Assembly: GCA_026936335.1 (NCBI GenBank)
Contig: JAPMXV010000059.1
Span: forward strand, 186,001-250,000
Source: Mantamonas sphyraenae
Lineage: Eukaryota; CRuMs; Mantamonadidae
Direction: 5' to 3'
Length of the DNA stretch: 64,000 bases
Positions 30,001 to 45,000 of this stretch are shown here, one piece after another. Under the pieces are notes generated by a model. That model ran no database searches. It had not been told where the DNA came from and saw only the letters and a list, made by a program, of their open reading frames with translations. Numbering within the stretch: the stretch's first letter is position 1; each line of letters opens with the position of its first letter. The position numbers and the translations under genes are program-made.

Positions 30001-33000
30001 GCAAGGACCAGTTTAGCAATCCCCGCAGTGGCACAGGCGATTCGTTCGAGGTGCGCGCTGCCATTTCCGGAGGCGCCATCCCAGACATTGTCAACGCCGC
30101 AACCAACACGGCCAGTGGTGTCTACCAGGGCTCCTACATGCCCACACTTGCCGGAACGTACACGGTGTCCGTCTCGGTTGGAGGCCAAACCATCGTCAGC
30201 AACAATGCCGTCTCGGTCAGTGCCCAGACAACCATCAGCCACGCTCTGTCCACATACGCACTCTCGGCGTCCACCATTGCCGCCGGCGCAACCGTAACCC
30301 TCGATGTCACTGCTCGCGATCAGTACACCAATCTCGTGCCCACACTCGGCACATCGGCATTCCAGGCCACCTGGACGCACAAAACCGAGGGTGGACTTGC
30401 TCCGGTTGTGGTCAACACAGGCGCCTATGCCTCCAACAAGTATCCCATCAGCACATCGGCAATCACCGTGGCTGGAGACTACACACTCACCGTGAAACGT
30501 GGCGGGACGGACATTGCCGCGTCGCCCCTGGCTACCTTTACTGTCACCAACGCCGCCGTCAACGCAGCAAACAGTCTTCGGTCGGGCTCGACCGGTGTCG
30601 TCATCAACACAGCCAACCGCTTCACCATCACCGCACGCGATGCATACGACAACATCATTCCCGGGCACACGCTGACCGCAGGCTGCACATTCACCGGTGG
30701 GATCACAGGCGCCGTGTCAAACGGCCCCACCGACGGTGTCTACTACTGCGACTACACCCCAACCGCCCTGGGCACGTACACGGTCTCTCTCACCCTCAAC
30801 AGCAATTTGGTCACGGGTAGCACCTTTTCCCTCGTTGTCGACGCGGGTCCGCACGACAACTCAAAGGTGCTTGTGTTTGGCGGAAACCTGCGATGGGTCG
30901 AGGCAGGCAAGCTTGGTTCCATCCAGCTCCAGTCGCGCGACTCCTCGTCAACCAACCGCAGTTCCCACGACCTCATCACATCCATACAGGCCATCCTTGT
31001 TCCGTACGCAGGTGGCAACAACGTCACAGGCACAGTGGCCAACGCCGCCTCTGGAGGTCTTTACGACATCACCTGGAACGCTACGATTGCCGGTGCCTAC
31101 CAGTTGCACCTCACCAACGAAGGCACCCACATGGCAGCCAGTCCCTACCCGTACTCGGTGACCCAGGCCCGCAGCCATGGGCCGGCCGCCACCCTGCTGT
31201 CGGGCACGTTTCCCTCCTCACACGTCGCCGGCACCACACTGCCAACATACGCCCTGCAGCCGCGTGATCGCTTCCTCAACAACATCAACCGGCCGCCCCT
31301 CAACTGCCACTTCCACAAGGAGGACACCAGTGCTACTGCCAACTACGCCCTGATCAATCCGCTGACCACCTGGCCCGGCACCCTCATGGCCGTCTCATTC
31401 TGGACCATGACTCGCCACAACGGCGGCACAAACACGGTCGTGGGACCTGTCTACGCAACGTCCGCAAGCTCTGCCGCGTTCAAACTGCTCAACCCGGCAA
31501 ACGTACGCATGGTCATCAACGGACAGTCGCTCACCATGCCGTCAGCGCCCGTCATCACCGACGGCAAGTGGCACCACATCCTTGCCCAGTACAACGGCGG
31601 CACGAAAGAAGGGTGAGATCTTCCTGGACGGCGTCAGCTACGGCGAACAAACGTTTACAGCATCGGCGGTGCTCACGTCGGGCATGCTCAGTCTGGGTCG
31701 TGACATCACAGGAACACCTGCTGCGCCTGCTTTTGATGGTGCAAATGCAGCCCGTGCCTGGCTCGACGACCTCGCCATCTGGGAGCGCTCGTTCACAGCC
31801 ACCGATGTGCAGAAGATCCAGTACGCGCAGTTGCGTGGAGACGAGGCCAACCTGAAGAACTTGTGGACGTTTGACGAGTGCATCGTCACACCGATCCGCG
31901 ATCTCAAGGGCGGCATGCACCTCACAGGCAACGGTGCCGACACAAGCACAGCCGGTACAGCCCTTTATCTGCAGGCAAGCGCCGCGTCCTACTCGACACG
32001 CGGTGGCATGACGAACATGCCGACCACTGAGATCACCTTGGGTGGTTGGGTCAAGCCCACCAGCTCAGCCCCTGGTCTCTCCACCATCATCAGCTACAGG
32101 TGCACTGGTGCAGGGTGCTCCCCTGGCAACTATGGAAACGACATCCTTCTGTGGGGCAGCACAGCATCCATCCATCTGTGGATCTCGGACCAGAGTTCCG
32201 GTGGATTCACAGCAGCTGCCGTGCCTGCCAACCAGTGGACGTACCTCACAGCCAGCTGGCGCAAGAGCGACGGGCGCGTGCACATGACCAAGAATGGTGT
32301 GACTGCGGTAGACACCAATGTTGCGGCCCTGGTCAACAGGAATATCCCGGGATCAGGTACAGTCATGATCGGCTGTGACCAGGATAATACTGAAGGACAA
32401 CAAGGCAGCGGCGGTAGCCAGTGCTGGGATGGCGATCTCTCCGAGCTGTTCATGTGGAGAAAGGAAGCAAGTGTGGGCGACATCCAACACTGGATGAAGT
32501 ACGGATTCTCGGGCAATGAGGCCGACCTGACCTTCTACTATCCCATGAGCGACCATGATGGACGCATGTTTTACGACGCCGGACCCTACAAGCAGCACCA
32601 GCGCGTGCAATCAGGCACATGGGCTTTTGTGGCCGGCGTCGACAGCACGAGCCACAAGGATGGGCTGCAGTACACGCTTTCCACGACGCCTGCGCTCAAC
32701 ACAGCCTCCACCCTCGCCCAAGAAACCAATGTCCTGTTCACGAGCAAGGTTACAGGCGGTATCGGCACAGAAGCAAGGAGCTATGCCCTCACGCTCACCG
32801 ACAAGAGCGACTTTGGCGCAAACGCAGCCAACACGCCGCGTGCATACACGATCCTGCCCACCGTGGCACAGGGTGCCGCCAGCACCGCCGCAGGCCCTGG
32901 GCTCAGCGCAAGCACGGCCGGTACAAACGCGCACGTCATCCTGACCGCCCGGGACCAGTACAACAACGAGCACACCGACAACGGCGAGACAGTGGCAGGT

Positions 33001-36000
33001 TCCCTCACACATCAGACGTTTGGCGCCATTGTCGTCCCCATTGTCGTCACCAACGAGGCGGCTGGCCAGTATCGCGTCACCTACAACGCCACAAAGTCGG
33101 GTGTGTACACGTTTGCGCTGACCATCCGTGGCGAGAACGTCAACAGCTTCCCGCGTTCCGTCACCGTGTCACCCAACGTAGCGTTTGGCGGCGAGTGCAC
33201 GGCTGCTGGGGCGGGTCTGGCCAACGCCGTGGCCGGTGTTCAAAACACCTTTTCGGTCACTGTGCGCGATGCGTTTGGCAACCAGCTGACAACGACGTCG
33301 TCCACCGTCACTGCCGCGCTCACCAAGGCCGGAGCACCCACCGTCAACGCCGTCAAGACCGCCCAGAGTGCAGGCGTGTACACCATGACGTACACAGCCA
33401 CGAAGGCGGTCAACTACGACGTCAACGTGCTCGTGGAAGGCCAGGCGGTGCGTTCCAACCCGTTTGTCATTGCCGTCACGCCCAACGCCGTTGTGGCCAC
33501 AAAGACAATCGTGTCTGGCACCGGTGCCACGTCGGCCACGGCGGGCGTGCAAGCCACCATGACGGCCACGCTGCGCGACACGTACGACAACCAGCTGACG
33601 CAGTCGACCGAGACCGTGACAGCTGCACTCAGCACACCCAACGTCGCCGTCAACGTCGTCGCAGCAGGCAACGGCGTGTACACGCTGACGTACACGGCCC
33701 AGGTGGCCAAGTCGTATGTGCTTGATCTGCAGGTCAACACGGTGTCTTTTGGCCAGACTGTGGAGCCGCTGGTTGTGGCTGGACCCGTCAAGGCGTCGGA
33801 GAGCGTGCTCACGGGCGCAGGGCTGTCCAGCACTGTGGCAGGAGACATTGCCACGTTCAACGTGCAGGCACGTGACCAGTTCCAGAACCTCCGCACAGTG
33901 GAGAGTGACACGTTCACCGCCAACATCACGCACGCAACGGCAGCATACACGGTCGACGGCACAGTGACGCCGGGCACAGCAGGGTCGGGTCAGTACAATG
34001 TTGCTTACAACGTGACACTGACTGGAAGCTACACACTGCGCGTGTACGGCAACGGAGAGCTGGCGGGCACGCGCACGGTGACGGTTTCGCCGGCGCAGCT
34101 TACAGTGGCTTATTCGCTGCCTGTGGGCAGTCTCGTGCTTGACAACCAGCCGAGTGTGGCTGGCACCACGTCTTCGTTCACGGTGCAGCTCAAGGACAAG
34201 TTCCACAACAACCGCACCACGTTTGACACGATTGTGGCGCAGGTGCAACACAAGGTGCACGGCGCCAGTGTCCTTGCTTCGGGCCCCACCTTGGGCAACG
34301 GACCAGCGGGAAGCGGCCAACGTACTGTGACTTACCGTGCCACCGTGTCGGGCAACTACGACATCTTTGTGCGCAACAATGCTCAGACGGTGCAAATCAT
34401 CGGCAGCCCGTTCACCGTCCTCGTCAACCCGGACGTCGCCGTGGCCTCAACCAGCTTTGCCTACGGAAGCCAGCTGGCACGTGCCGAGGCAGGGAAGGCC
34501 AACAGTTTCCAGGTACAAATGCGCGACCAGTTCCAGAACAACATGACCAACGGCGGGTTGACTCTGTCGGCCAGTCTGGCCCACCAGGGCTCCTCGTACA
34601 CAGCCACCGGCGTCGCCATCTCTGGCGGCAGCAACGGTCTGTACACAGTGGCCTACAACGCCACGGTGGCGGGCACGTACACGGTCAGCGTGACGTACGG
34701 CGGATCGCTGGTTTCTGGAAGCACCTACTCGCTTGTGGTGGACCCCACTGTGACGCACGGCGTCAACAGCGTGGTGAATGCGCCTGTGGGCAGCGCCACT
34801 GCAGGTGTGTGGAAGACATTCTCGGTGCAGGCACGCGATGCGTTTGGCAACACGCGCACAGTCGCCACAGACACCCTTACGTTCACCAGCACGCACCCGA
34901 CAGGGGCCTCTGCCGTGGCCAACCAGTGGTTGCCCGACGCAGGCAACAGTGGCACCTATTCACTGCGCAGCAACCACACAGTGTCTGGCACGTGGACGGT
35001 CAACGTGCTGGTCAATGGTGCAGCAGCCATCGGCTCCCCGTTTTCGCTTGTGGTGAACCCGAACATTGCGTACGGAAGCACCAGCACACACGACGCGACT
35101 GCAGCCGGACAGGTGGTGGCGGGATTCACGGCGATGTGGAATGCGCAGGTGCGCGATGCATTTGGCAACAACCGCACCACAAACGATGACACTGTCACGG
35201 CTCAGCTGACACACCAGACGCAAGCCATTGCGGCCATCGACGCCACGGTGGTCAACAGCGGTGGCAGCTCCACGGCACGCTACCAGGTCAGCTACACGCC
35301 CACACGCTCCGGCGTGTACAACATCAATCTGCGTGTCAACGGCATGCCATTTGGCACAAGTCCGTTCACCACACTGGTGCTGGCCGCCACGACCAGTGTG
35401 CCCGACTCCATTGCCTACGGCGCAGGACTGGCCAACACTGTGGCCGGTGCGGCGGCCGAGTTTGTCGTCCAGGCTCGCGATCGTTTCCAGAACAACCGCA
35501 CGGTTGCCACCGACACCTTCTTGGGCGAACTGGTGCACAGTACAGCGTCTACCGCGATGTTCAATGCCACAGTCACAGCACACGGCAGCATTGCAGGAGC
35601 GTATCGCGTGCAGTACAACGCCACCGTCAGTGGCGCATACTCTGTGCGTGTGCGCTCTCTCAATGGCACGCACATCTCGGGCAGTCCGTTTGCTATGACC
35701 ACTGCTCCGGCTGCCATCCACCCGCCCTCCAGCGTGGTGGACAACAGAGCCTGGGGAGTGCTCAGCACCGCACAGGTGGTTGTGCAGAGCCGCGATGCGT
35801 TTGGCAACCTGCGCAGCCTGGGTGCCTCGGACAGCTTCAATGTGCGTGTCTTTGTGGCATCTGGCGAACTTGGCGTGACCCAGACAGCGGCCGCAGCAGG
35901 CTTGTACACCTTTGAGTACTTTGCAACCACGCCAGGCAACGTGAACATCACTGCGCGCACGAATGGCCAGATTGTAGGCGCGTCAGAGTGGGCGGTGGTC

Positions 36001-39000
36001 CAAGCGCTGGGCCCCGCAAACTTTTCTGCAATTGTGCCTGATCTGGGAACCGTGGCGGGCGGCACGCAGATCACACTCACCGGAACCAACTTTGTCAACA
36101 CGCCCAAGATGAACGTGATTGTGGGCGGTGTGTCGTGTCCCATGACCTCGTTTGTGAGCAGCACCTCGATTGTGTGCACGACACAGGCGCATGGCACGGT
36201 CGGCTCCAAGGGGATCACTGTGAGCAACAACGCAGGCGTCAACACGAGTGCGGCAAACGCACAGTTCCTTGCCCATGCCACAGAGGTGGTGTCTCTGTTT
36301 CAGCCCAACAACGGCCCCGTGTACGGACGCACAGTGGTGACGGTGACGGGCAGCAACTTCCTGAACAGCCCCTATCTGAACTGCAAGTTTGGCAGCGTGG
36401 TGAGTACCACCGCGCCCACGTTTGTCTCGTCCACCGAAATCCTGTGCACATCTCCTGAGAATATTGTGGGCGACCTTGTGTTTGCCGTGGCGAACAACGG
36501 CCAGCAGTTTGTGCCGGCCGTGGCAGCGGCGGGGTTCTTCAAGTACATCGAGCCTTTCTCGCCGCTGTGCCGTCTGAAGACCGAGCTGCCTGTGGGTCAG
36601 CTGGAGCGGCAGTCCAAGGGTCAGACCTACTTCCCCAACCTGGCAAAGGGAGCAAGCACGGACGGCACGTCGCCTGGTGCTGACATCAACCTGCCCGGAG
36701 GCATTGTGGACGACGACCGCTGCTGCGAAAAGACGCCTGCCAACCAGGGCAAGTACTGCGGAATCCAGTTCCAGCGCCAGTTTGTGGCCAACATGACGGG
36801 TCTGGCACAGGCTGTGGTGAAGCTGCCTCGCCAGGCATTTGTCAACGAGTTTCTGACCACGTGGTTCCGCCCCTGTGCCAACCAGCCGCCTTACTACTAC
36901 GTCGACTATGACGTGAGTGGCAACGGCACATGGACCAACCTGATCACACGCGTGACAAAGTCGGACGCCATCAGCCTCGGAACGCAAAAGCCGTGTTTCT
37001 TCGTTCCTTCCGATCAGGAGGACGCATCGATTTGCATCGACTTTTTGAACAGCGAGCTGCGCGCCACACACTTCCGCATCCGGTTCAACAACACCGAAGG
37101 CGTGATGGGCAAGTTTGGCACCACAACGGACGGTGCCTGGCTGTACGAATTCGAGGTGCACGGTATTTACACGGACACGCCCGAGTTTCTGGACTTTGTG
37201 AATGACCTGTCGGCATGGCCTTCGCAACCCAGCGTCGCCAGCACGGCTATCCCGACGCTGCAGCTGCGCACGCTGAACCACCAGCGCGAGATCCTGCTCG
37301 CCAACGACACGGCGACACAGACAGCCACGGTGCGTCTGCTGCGCGGCAGTACGTTGACCGATGTGACTTCGCTGTACCTGGCAGGTACCAAGACCGTGAA
37401 CCTTGTGGGCGGTCTGGCCACGTTTAGCAACCTCGAGCTCCGCTCGCCGCCGGCTGATCTGTACCGCCTGCAGTTCTCCACAAACAACCTGCTGGTGGAG
37501 GTGCACACCAATCTGACTGTGGTGATTGGTCCTGCGTACGAGGTGCGCCGCACGAGCGCAAACCCAGCCGCCGTATCCACGGCCGCTCTGGTCAACATCC
37601 CTGCGGTTGAACTGCGCCTGTATGACATCAGCAACAGCTTTGTGGGGAGCACGGACAACAGCACGCGCAATGTGAGCGTGTCTCTGTCCAGCCAACCCGG
37701 TGGAAACCCGAACCCGAACGGAGTGCTGATCGGCACCCTGGTGGGGAACATGAGCGCGGGTCTGCTGCAAATCAGCGACTTGCAGCTGGTAAAGCCCGTG
37801 CCCGGAGTGTACAACATCACGTTGAGCATGGACAAGGCTCTGACAGGCGGTACGGAGAGCGTCAGCGTGGCCATCACCATCCAATCTGGCGTCCCGTATT
37901 CACTGGCACTCAATCCGGGCGTTACAGGCACCTACGCGTCGTCTTCTACCGTGGCGGTGAACCAGATCGGCGTGCGTGTGTTGGACATCTCGGGCACGCA
38001 GACGTCGGTGACATTTGGTTCGGCCATCAAGATCGCCGTGTCGACCAACGGCTCCCTTGTGCTGGGAGGTGCAGGTGCCAGCGGGTGCACAGTCAGTAAT
38101 GGTGCGTGCACAGTACCCATCATCACACTGAACAAACCCGTGGCCGACACGTACCTGCTGTCGTTGACGTCGTCGACAGTGCTCAATGCAACCACGGTGT
38201 TGACAATCAACATCGGCAGCCCTGTCGAACTGCGATTCCGCGCAGCCGCACAGCAGTCTCACCCTTCAGTGGGTCTGGTCAACCTGACGAGCATTGTTGT
38301 GGATGCGTACGACATTGGCGGCACGTTTGTCGGAGCCACAGACGGCTCGCGTACGGTGGTTGTGAGCAGCCTGAACGGCACGGCTCTGACCATGCAGGGT
38401 ACTCTGTCATCCACAATGACAGCAGGCACTGTGGACTTCAACGCCATCCAGCTCGTGGCCCCGTCTGTGGGAACGTATGTGCTTTCTTTCGCCTCGGCCG
38501 GGCTGTCGGGACTGCAGAGCACGGTGGAGATCACTGTGGGTCCTGCAGCCAAGCTGGAAGTGACCAGCAGCACCGAAGTGGTGGTGGAGACATTCACAAT
38601 CAACAACCTGCCGAGTGTGAACGTGCGTGCGCTCGATTCAGGTAACTTTTTTGTGGGCACCTCGGACACGGCCAACCGAACCGTGGTGGTGACCGTGTCG
38701 CCGTCGGGCAGTGGACTGAGTGCAGGAGCAACTGGATACATGGTGAATGGCACGGTTGTGCTGTCGCAGCTTGTGCTCAGTTCGCCACAGGTGAAGAATT
38801 ACACAATGACAATTTCGACGGCCGGCCTCCAGTCCACGTCGCTGAAGCTGGCTGTTTTGGGTGGCAACCCGGTGAGCTTGGTGATGTCGCCCACCACAGT
38901 GGGCCCCTATTCGAGTGAGAACCTGGTGCGCCTTGCAAACATGAGCATGTCGTTGCTGGATGCTGGCAACACGGTGGTGGAAGACGCTCGCGCTGTCAAC

Positions 39001-42000
39001 ACCATTGCACGCCTGTTTGCTGTCAACTCGTCGAGTGCGGCCACAGTTGTGGGCACGACGACCATTGTCATGCAGGGCGCCACGGTGGTGTTCCACAACA
39101 TCAGCCTGTACCGTCCCAAGGCGGACGCCTACACGCTGATCTTTGGCGTTGGCGGCATGGCCAACGCCACCGTGGATGTAACCATCCAAGTGGGTGCGCC
39201 ATACTCGTTGCGTGTGACGGGCGGCTCGGGAGCCGTGTTGCCGACTCGTGTGACTGTCCAGGTGCCCAAGAAGGACTTGGAGGTGTTGGACGTCGGAGGT
39301 ACGCTTGTGACGGCGGGTCAACTGGCTGTGAATGTGTCCACGAGTGTACCCTTGGGCGGCCTGGTCCAACGCACATCGTTCCAGGGCGTGGTGTCCTTTG
39401 CTGGTCTGACCATGGACAAACCGGCCAACCAGACGTACGTGCTTACGTTTTCGTCGACGGGTCTGTTGAGCGCAACGAGCACCCTGGTTGTGACTCCGGG
39501 TGTGCCGTACGCTCTCTCCAGCGCCGAGGCTGTGATTGGCCCGCTGCCGTCTGTGGCCAAGGTGAACGTGCATGCGGGTCTGGTGTTGAGTGTGCTGGAC
39601 ACAGCCAACAACGTTGTGCCCAGCACCTATGCAGACTCGCGCACCATTGCTGTGGCACAGACGAGCGGTGCCGAGAGCGGCGTGTTGGGTGGCGACCTGA
39701 GCGTGGCTCTGGTAAACGCCTCGCAGGGTGTGTTTGACAACATCACGCTGACGGCGCCGTCTGTGGGCAACTACACGTTGCAGTTCACCAGCGCAGGGCT
39801 GTTGCCTGTGGATGTCATTGTGCGCATCAAGGTGGGTCCTGCGGTCACGATGGCAGTGCTGTCGCCTGCGTCGGCAACTGCATCGGTGGCAAGCGCCGAG
39901 TTTGCGGCGCTGCCCACTGTGCACGTGCGTGCGTACGACGCAGGCAACACTTTTGTGGCGGCATCGGATATCGGCACACGCCCCGTGTTGGTGTCCATTG
40001 ACAATGGTGCCGTGCTGAACGGCACCACAAGCGTGTCCATGGTCGCAGGCGAGGTGCAGATCTCGGGTCTGTCGATCAAGTTTGCGCCGCGTGGCACGTA
40101 CACGCTGACGGTGTCGTCGGCTGGGCTGACAAACACGTCGATTGCAGTGACGGTGACGCCTGGCAGCACATACAAGCTGAGTGCTGCCAATGTGGCCACG
40201 CCAAACGTGGTGTCGTTGTCCTCGTCGCTGTTTGGCACCGTGCGTCTGTCGACGTTGGACGCAGGCTCGGGTGTGGCCACGCTGGGCAACACCGGACGTG
40301 TGGTGAGTGTGAGCCTGAACGATACGAGCCAGAAACTGGTTGGCAACACGACAGTTGGGGTGAGCGCTTCGGGAGAAGTGAACCTGGACGGTCTTGGCTT
40401 GGCCGCTCCGCGTGTGGGGGCCTACCTGTTGACATTCACCAGTGCGGGTGTGCAGCCTGTGACTCAGGTGGTGACCGTGAGCACGGGACCGCCTGCATCG
40501 TTGTACCGCCTTCCCGGGCAGCCGACGCCGTCTGTGCGTACGGTGGCCAACACGCTGATCCCACCCATCAACATCCGCTCGTTGGATGTGGGCGGGAACG
40601 TGGTGCTGGTGGACAGCAGCCGACCGGTGTCTGTCAATGTGGGCAACGGCACGGCCGGTTTGGGTGTGGCCAACACGGTGTCGGGCGACACCGAGTCGAT
40701 GGTGAACGGCAACGTGACGTTTGGTGCGTTGGTGCTGAGCAGCCCGCCTGCTGGTACCTATGTGCTGCGCTTCTTCACGGGTGGTCTCACACCAGTGGAT
40801 GTCGAGTTGTTTGTCAGCATTGGTCCCGCTGTGAGCCTGAATGCCGTGACGAGCGGCATCACCGCACAGCCGTCGGAAGTGCTCCTGCAGCTTCCATCGT
40901 TCCAGGTGCGTGCTGTGGACAGTGCCGGCGTCCCCGTGGGTGGTATCGATGTGCCCAGCACGCGCACTGTAAGCGTGTGGGCATCGGACAGCCGCATGAG
41001 CGTTCCTGCGACACTGTCGATGCAGAACGGCGTGGCACAGGCAGTCAACATGAGCATTGCGCGCCCGCCTGTGGGTCTGTATGTGGTGACATTTGGCACG
41101 CCTGGTCTGGCCAATGTCAGCGTGACATTCAATGTGACGCTGGGAGCGGCAATTGAGCAGCGTGTCGAGAACGGCGGCGTCCAGTCACTGGCCTCCTCAG
41201 TCAACACGGTTGTGGGCAACATCACCATTGGTGCGTACGAAGCCGGTGGCGCTGCTGTGAACGCTTCGGACAACCAGGTGCGCTCTGTGCGTGCGTACAG
41301 TTCCACGCTGTCGCTTGGCGGCGCGGTTGTGCACCAGATGGTGAATGGCCGCGTGGTGGTCACCGGCTTGATTGCACACAGCCCTACACAGGGCTCGCAC
41401 ACCATTGTGTTTGCCAGTGCAGGTTTGAGCAACACTAGCGTGAGCGTGACGATTGTGCAGGGCGCGCCTGTGAAGCTGACTGTGTTGGCGTACACGACCA
41501 CACCGCATCCGTCTGCGTTCACGGTGCCTCTGAACACGATCCGTGTGCAACTGCGTGACGCAGGAGACGGATTGACAACGCTGGGTGCCGGACAGTCGGT
41601 GCAAGTGCGCACGGATGCAGCCGTGCCGCTGACGGGCACCAAGACCGTGAACGTGACCGGCAACGAAGCGACGTTCTCCTCGTTGCAGTTGAACGCCCCG
41701 AGCAGCGCCGCGTCTCCGTTTGTGCTCGAGTTTGTGGGCCTGGGTGGTCTCAGCGGCGTGACTCTGGACAAGACGCGAGTGTTTGTGTCCACGGGTGCGC
41801 CTGTGCGCATGTCGCTGCCCGCTGGGCTGGATCAGCGTCTGTACCCGTGTGCCGATCCGGTGACGGTGGTGCCTTTTGAGGTGCGTCTGTTGGATGCAGC
41901 CGGAGTGTTTGTGGGCACGGTGGACAGCGCCAACGTGCGTCCGCTCGTGGGCGTGAACATGAACAGCAGCAGCGTGGTGGCATCTGTGCCAAACAGCCTG

Positions 42001-45000
42001 CAGCTGCGTAACGGCACCGTGACGGTGACGGGTCTGACGCTGGCGCGCCCGCGCGTGGGCGTGTATTGGTTCAATTTCACGTCGCCCGGTCTCGGCCAGC
42101 TCCAGACACGTGTTCAGGTCGTTTCGGGCCAACCATTTGCGCTGAGGGCAGCCTCGGCTCAGCCCGTGTCCGCGCAGAGCGCACGTGATGTGTACCTTCC
42201 GCCGATCCGCCTTATCGTGACGGATGTGGGTGGCAACAACCTTGGCGCAGCCGATCCGGCGCAGCGCCGCGTGTCGGTGAGCGTCGTGTCGAGTCCCGGG
42301 TCGTACAACCGAGCCACCGACTCATTTGTGGGTCTGGGATTCGGAGGCCGCGTGGAGGTTTTCAGCGAGAACGGAGAAGTGACGTTCAGCGAACTTGTGC
42401 TGACCCGGCCGCGAGTGGGTCAGATCCTACTCCGCTTTGAGACGCAGGGGCTTGTGTCTGCCTCTGTGAACGTGTCTGTGCAGACAGGATTCCCCGAGCA
42501 GGTGGTGCTGGAAGGCAACAGCACACTCACGGTAAAGTACACTGGCTCAGCCAACGGTGCGGTGCTTGTCAGCCCGCCTATCAAGCTGCTGATTGTGGAT
42601 GCTGGTCGAGGTGTGGTCCCATCTGCGCCTGCAACACGTACGCTGGCACGTGGCAACCTCACTCGTGTGGCGGGCTCGCAATCGCGCAACCAGTTCCTGG
42701 CCATCGACCAGGAAACCGGAGCTGTTAGTGGCGGAATCATTCTGGGAGGCACGCAGGTGCGTGACTTTGTGAATGGTCGCACGTCGTTTGACGATCTGCT
42801 GTTGCGCGCAGTGGAGGGCCCATACTTTCTGGAGCTTAGCCCCGACGGATTTGGTCCGGTGATTGTCAATGTGACTGTGCTCGCTGGGCCGCCCGCGTCG
42901 TTTATTGTGCTGTCCAACGGATCGCGTTCGTACAACAACTCGGGTCCGCTGGCCGAGCCGCCGACGTTCCGTCTGCTGGATCGCCTGGGCAACCAGGCGA
43001 ACCAGACGGGTGTGGTTCTCCTGTTGGACCTTTCGCCATCGGTGCGCTCGCTGCAGGGGACCAGCCAGGCGAGTGACAGCAACGGCGTCATCCGCTTCTC
43101 CAGTCTCGCGTTTGTTGGAAAGTACGGCTTTTCGTTTTCGTACACGATCACCTCGAATCCGAACATCGGGTCACTGACCATTCCCAATGCGGTGACTGTG
43201 GATGAGTGCAACGTGGGCAACGCAAACACGGTGTCGGACGAGCTGGGCTATGGCTGCAAGTGCCAAAAGGGCTATTTCCTGGTGGCCCAGTTTGGCTCGT
43301 CGCTGACATGCCTCCCGTGTCCCACAGCGACCTACCAATCGCTGATTGGCCAGGTGGAGTGCACAGCTTGCCCCGTGTCGATGGACACGGAGGGCAAGGT
43401 GGCGGTGACGTCGCAGAGCGAGTGCAAGTGCATTGACGGGTTTTATGAGCGCACCGAAAACGGTGAACGCAAGTGCCTGAAGTGCACGCCTGGAGCCGAG
43501 TGCCGTCAGGGTCAGACAATCCAGGCCTTGCCGGGCTTCTTTGGTGTACGCCCAGGAACAGATCAGTACATCGCGTGCCCTGAACCAGACGCGTGCAAAG
43601 GTGGTGTCAACAGCACGTGCAACATTGGGTACCGTGGCCCTCTGTGTGCTGTGTGTGAAGACGGCTATGGCAAACTCGGAGAGAAGTGTCTGATTTGTGG
43701 CGACAACGCAGACAACTGGGTGCTGGTGGTGCTGTTCTTCACTGCCGCCACGGCCATGCTGCTGTTCCTGATTCGCACGTCTACAGGCGAAAAGTCGCAG
43801 GCGTCGATCATGATGAAGATTGCTCTGAACTACATGCAGGTGCTTGCGTTCATTGGCGAGTTCCGCCTGAATTGGGCGAGCGAGACGCAGGGTCTGTTCA
43901 GCACAGGCAACTTGGCGCTGTTCAGTCTGAAGCTGCACCCCATCGACTGTGCGACGGGCTGGACCTACTTTGACCAGCTCGATGGCTACATGATGTTCCC
44001 TGTGTTTACCGTGTTTGCGCCGTTGGTGGTGTACGGTGGCACGTACCTGTGGGCCACGCGCATCGCCAAGCTGTTTGGCATGAAGTGAAGCGGCCCGAGC
44101 TGGAGATTGAGCGTGAGGTGTTCCGCGTGAACAACGAGATGGATCGCGACCAGCTGCTGAACAGGATGAAGGAACGCATGGAGAAGGGCCAGAAGGCGAT
44201 GGAATCGGTCAAGAAGATGCCGTTTGCCAAGGCGTGGAGGTACCAAATGCGCAACATGTACGCACTGACGCTGATGGTGGTGCTGTTCATTGCCCACCCG
44301 ATGGTGTCCAAGGCAGTGTTCCAAATCTTCAACTGCATCGAGCTGGAAGGTGGAGCACGCTACCTGGAAGCAGACATGCGCATCGACTGTACGAGTGAAA
44401 AATACCTGTACTATCTGAACACATGGGGCTACCTGATGGTGTTTGGATACTGCATGGGTGTGTTGCTTGTGGGTTTGGGCATCCTGATGAAGAACCGCAA
44501 GCGGCTGCGCCAACCTACAGTGATGGCACGCTACCGCTTCCTGTACGACGGGTACGCCAAGAAGCGCTACTTCTGGGAGATTGTGATTATGACGCGCAAG
44601 CTGATGGTGGTGGCGATCATTGTGCGCTGGAGCACGGCGCCGCTGACGCAGCTGTATGCCGGTCTGTGGATGTGCATGGCGGCCCTTGTGCTTCATCTGT
44701 ACTCGAAGCCGTTTGCAGAGGCCGAGGCGACACGTCTGGAGACGATGAGTCTGGGATCGACGACGGTGACGCTGATGACGGGTCTGATGTTCTACAGCTC
44801 CGAGACGACGGAGGAGGACCACTATCTGATCAGCATTGTGCTGCTTGTGCTGAACGCAGGCACCCTGGCCATGCTGGGACTGGTGATTGTGCGTGAGTTT
44901 ATCCGTGTGGCGCGCAGCAAGAAGATTGTGCAGGAGATGGAGGCGAACCTGGCAAAGCAGCTGGAGGAGAGGCGCATCCACAACGAGAAGATGGCGGAGC

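Noticed and set aside
31600-31620. Programmed ribosomal frameshifting at the receptor breaks
   Set aside because: No slippery heptamer or shared signal is seen among the eight break sites, and both extra and missing bases occur. Consensus error is simpler, though not proven.
37000-43000. CRISPR or satellite DNA as an explanation for the periodicity
   Set aside because: The period is about 335 bp, the units are diverged at DNA level and conserved at protein level in one frame, so this is a protein repeat.
31582-44088. A 4,168-codon frame taken as a separate gene
   Set aside because: It begins with a non-ATG codon in the middle of a LamG-like domain, and the previous frame ends there. Both are parts of one gene with a one-base break.
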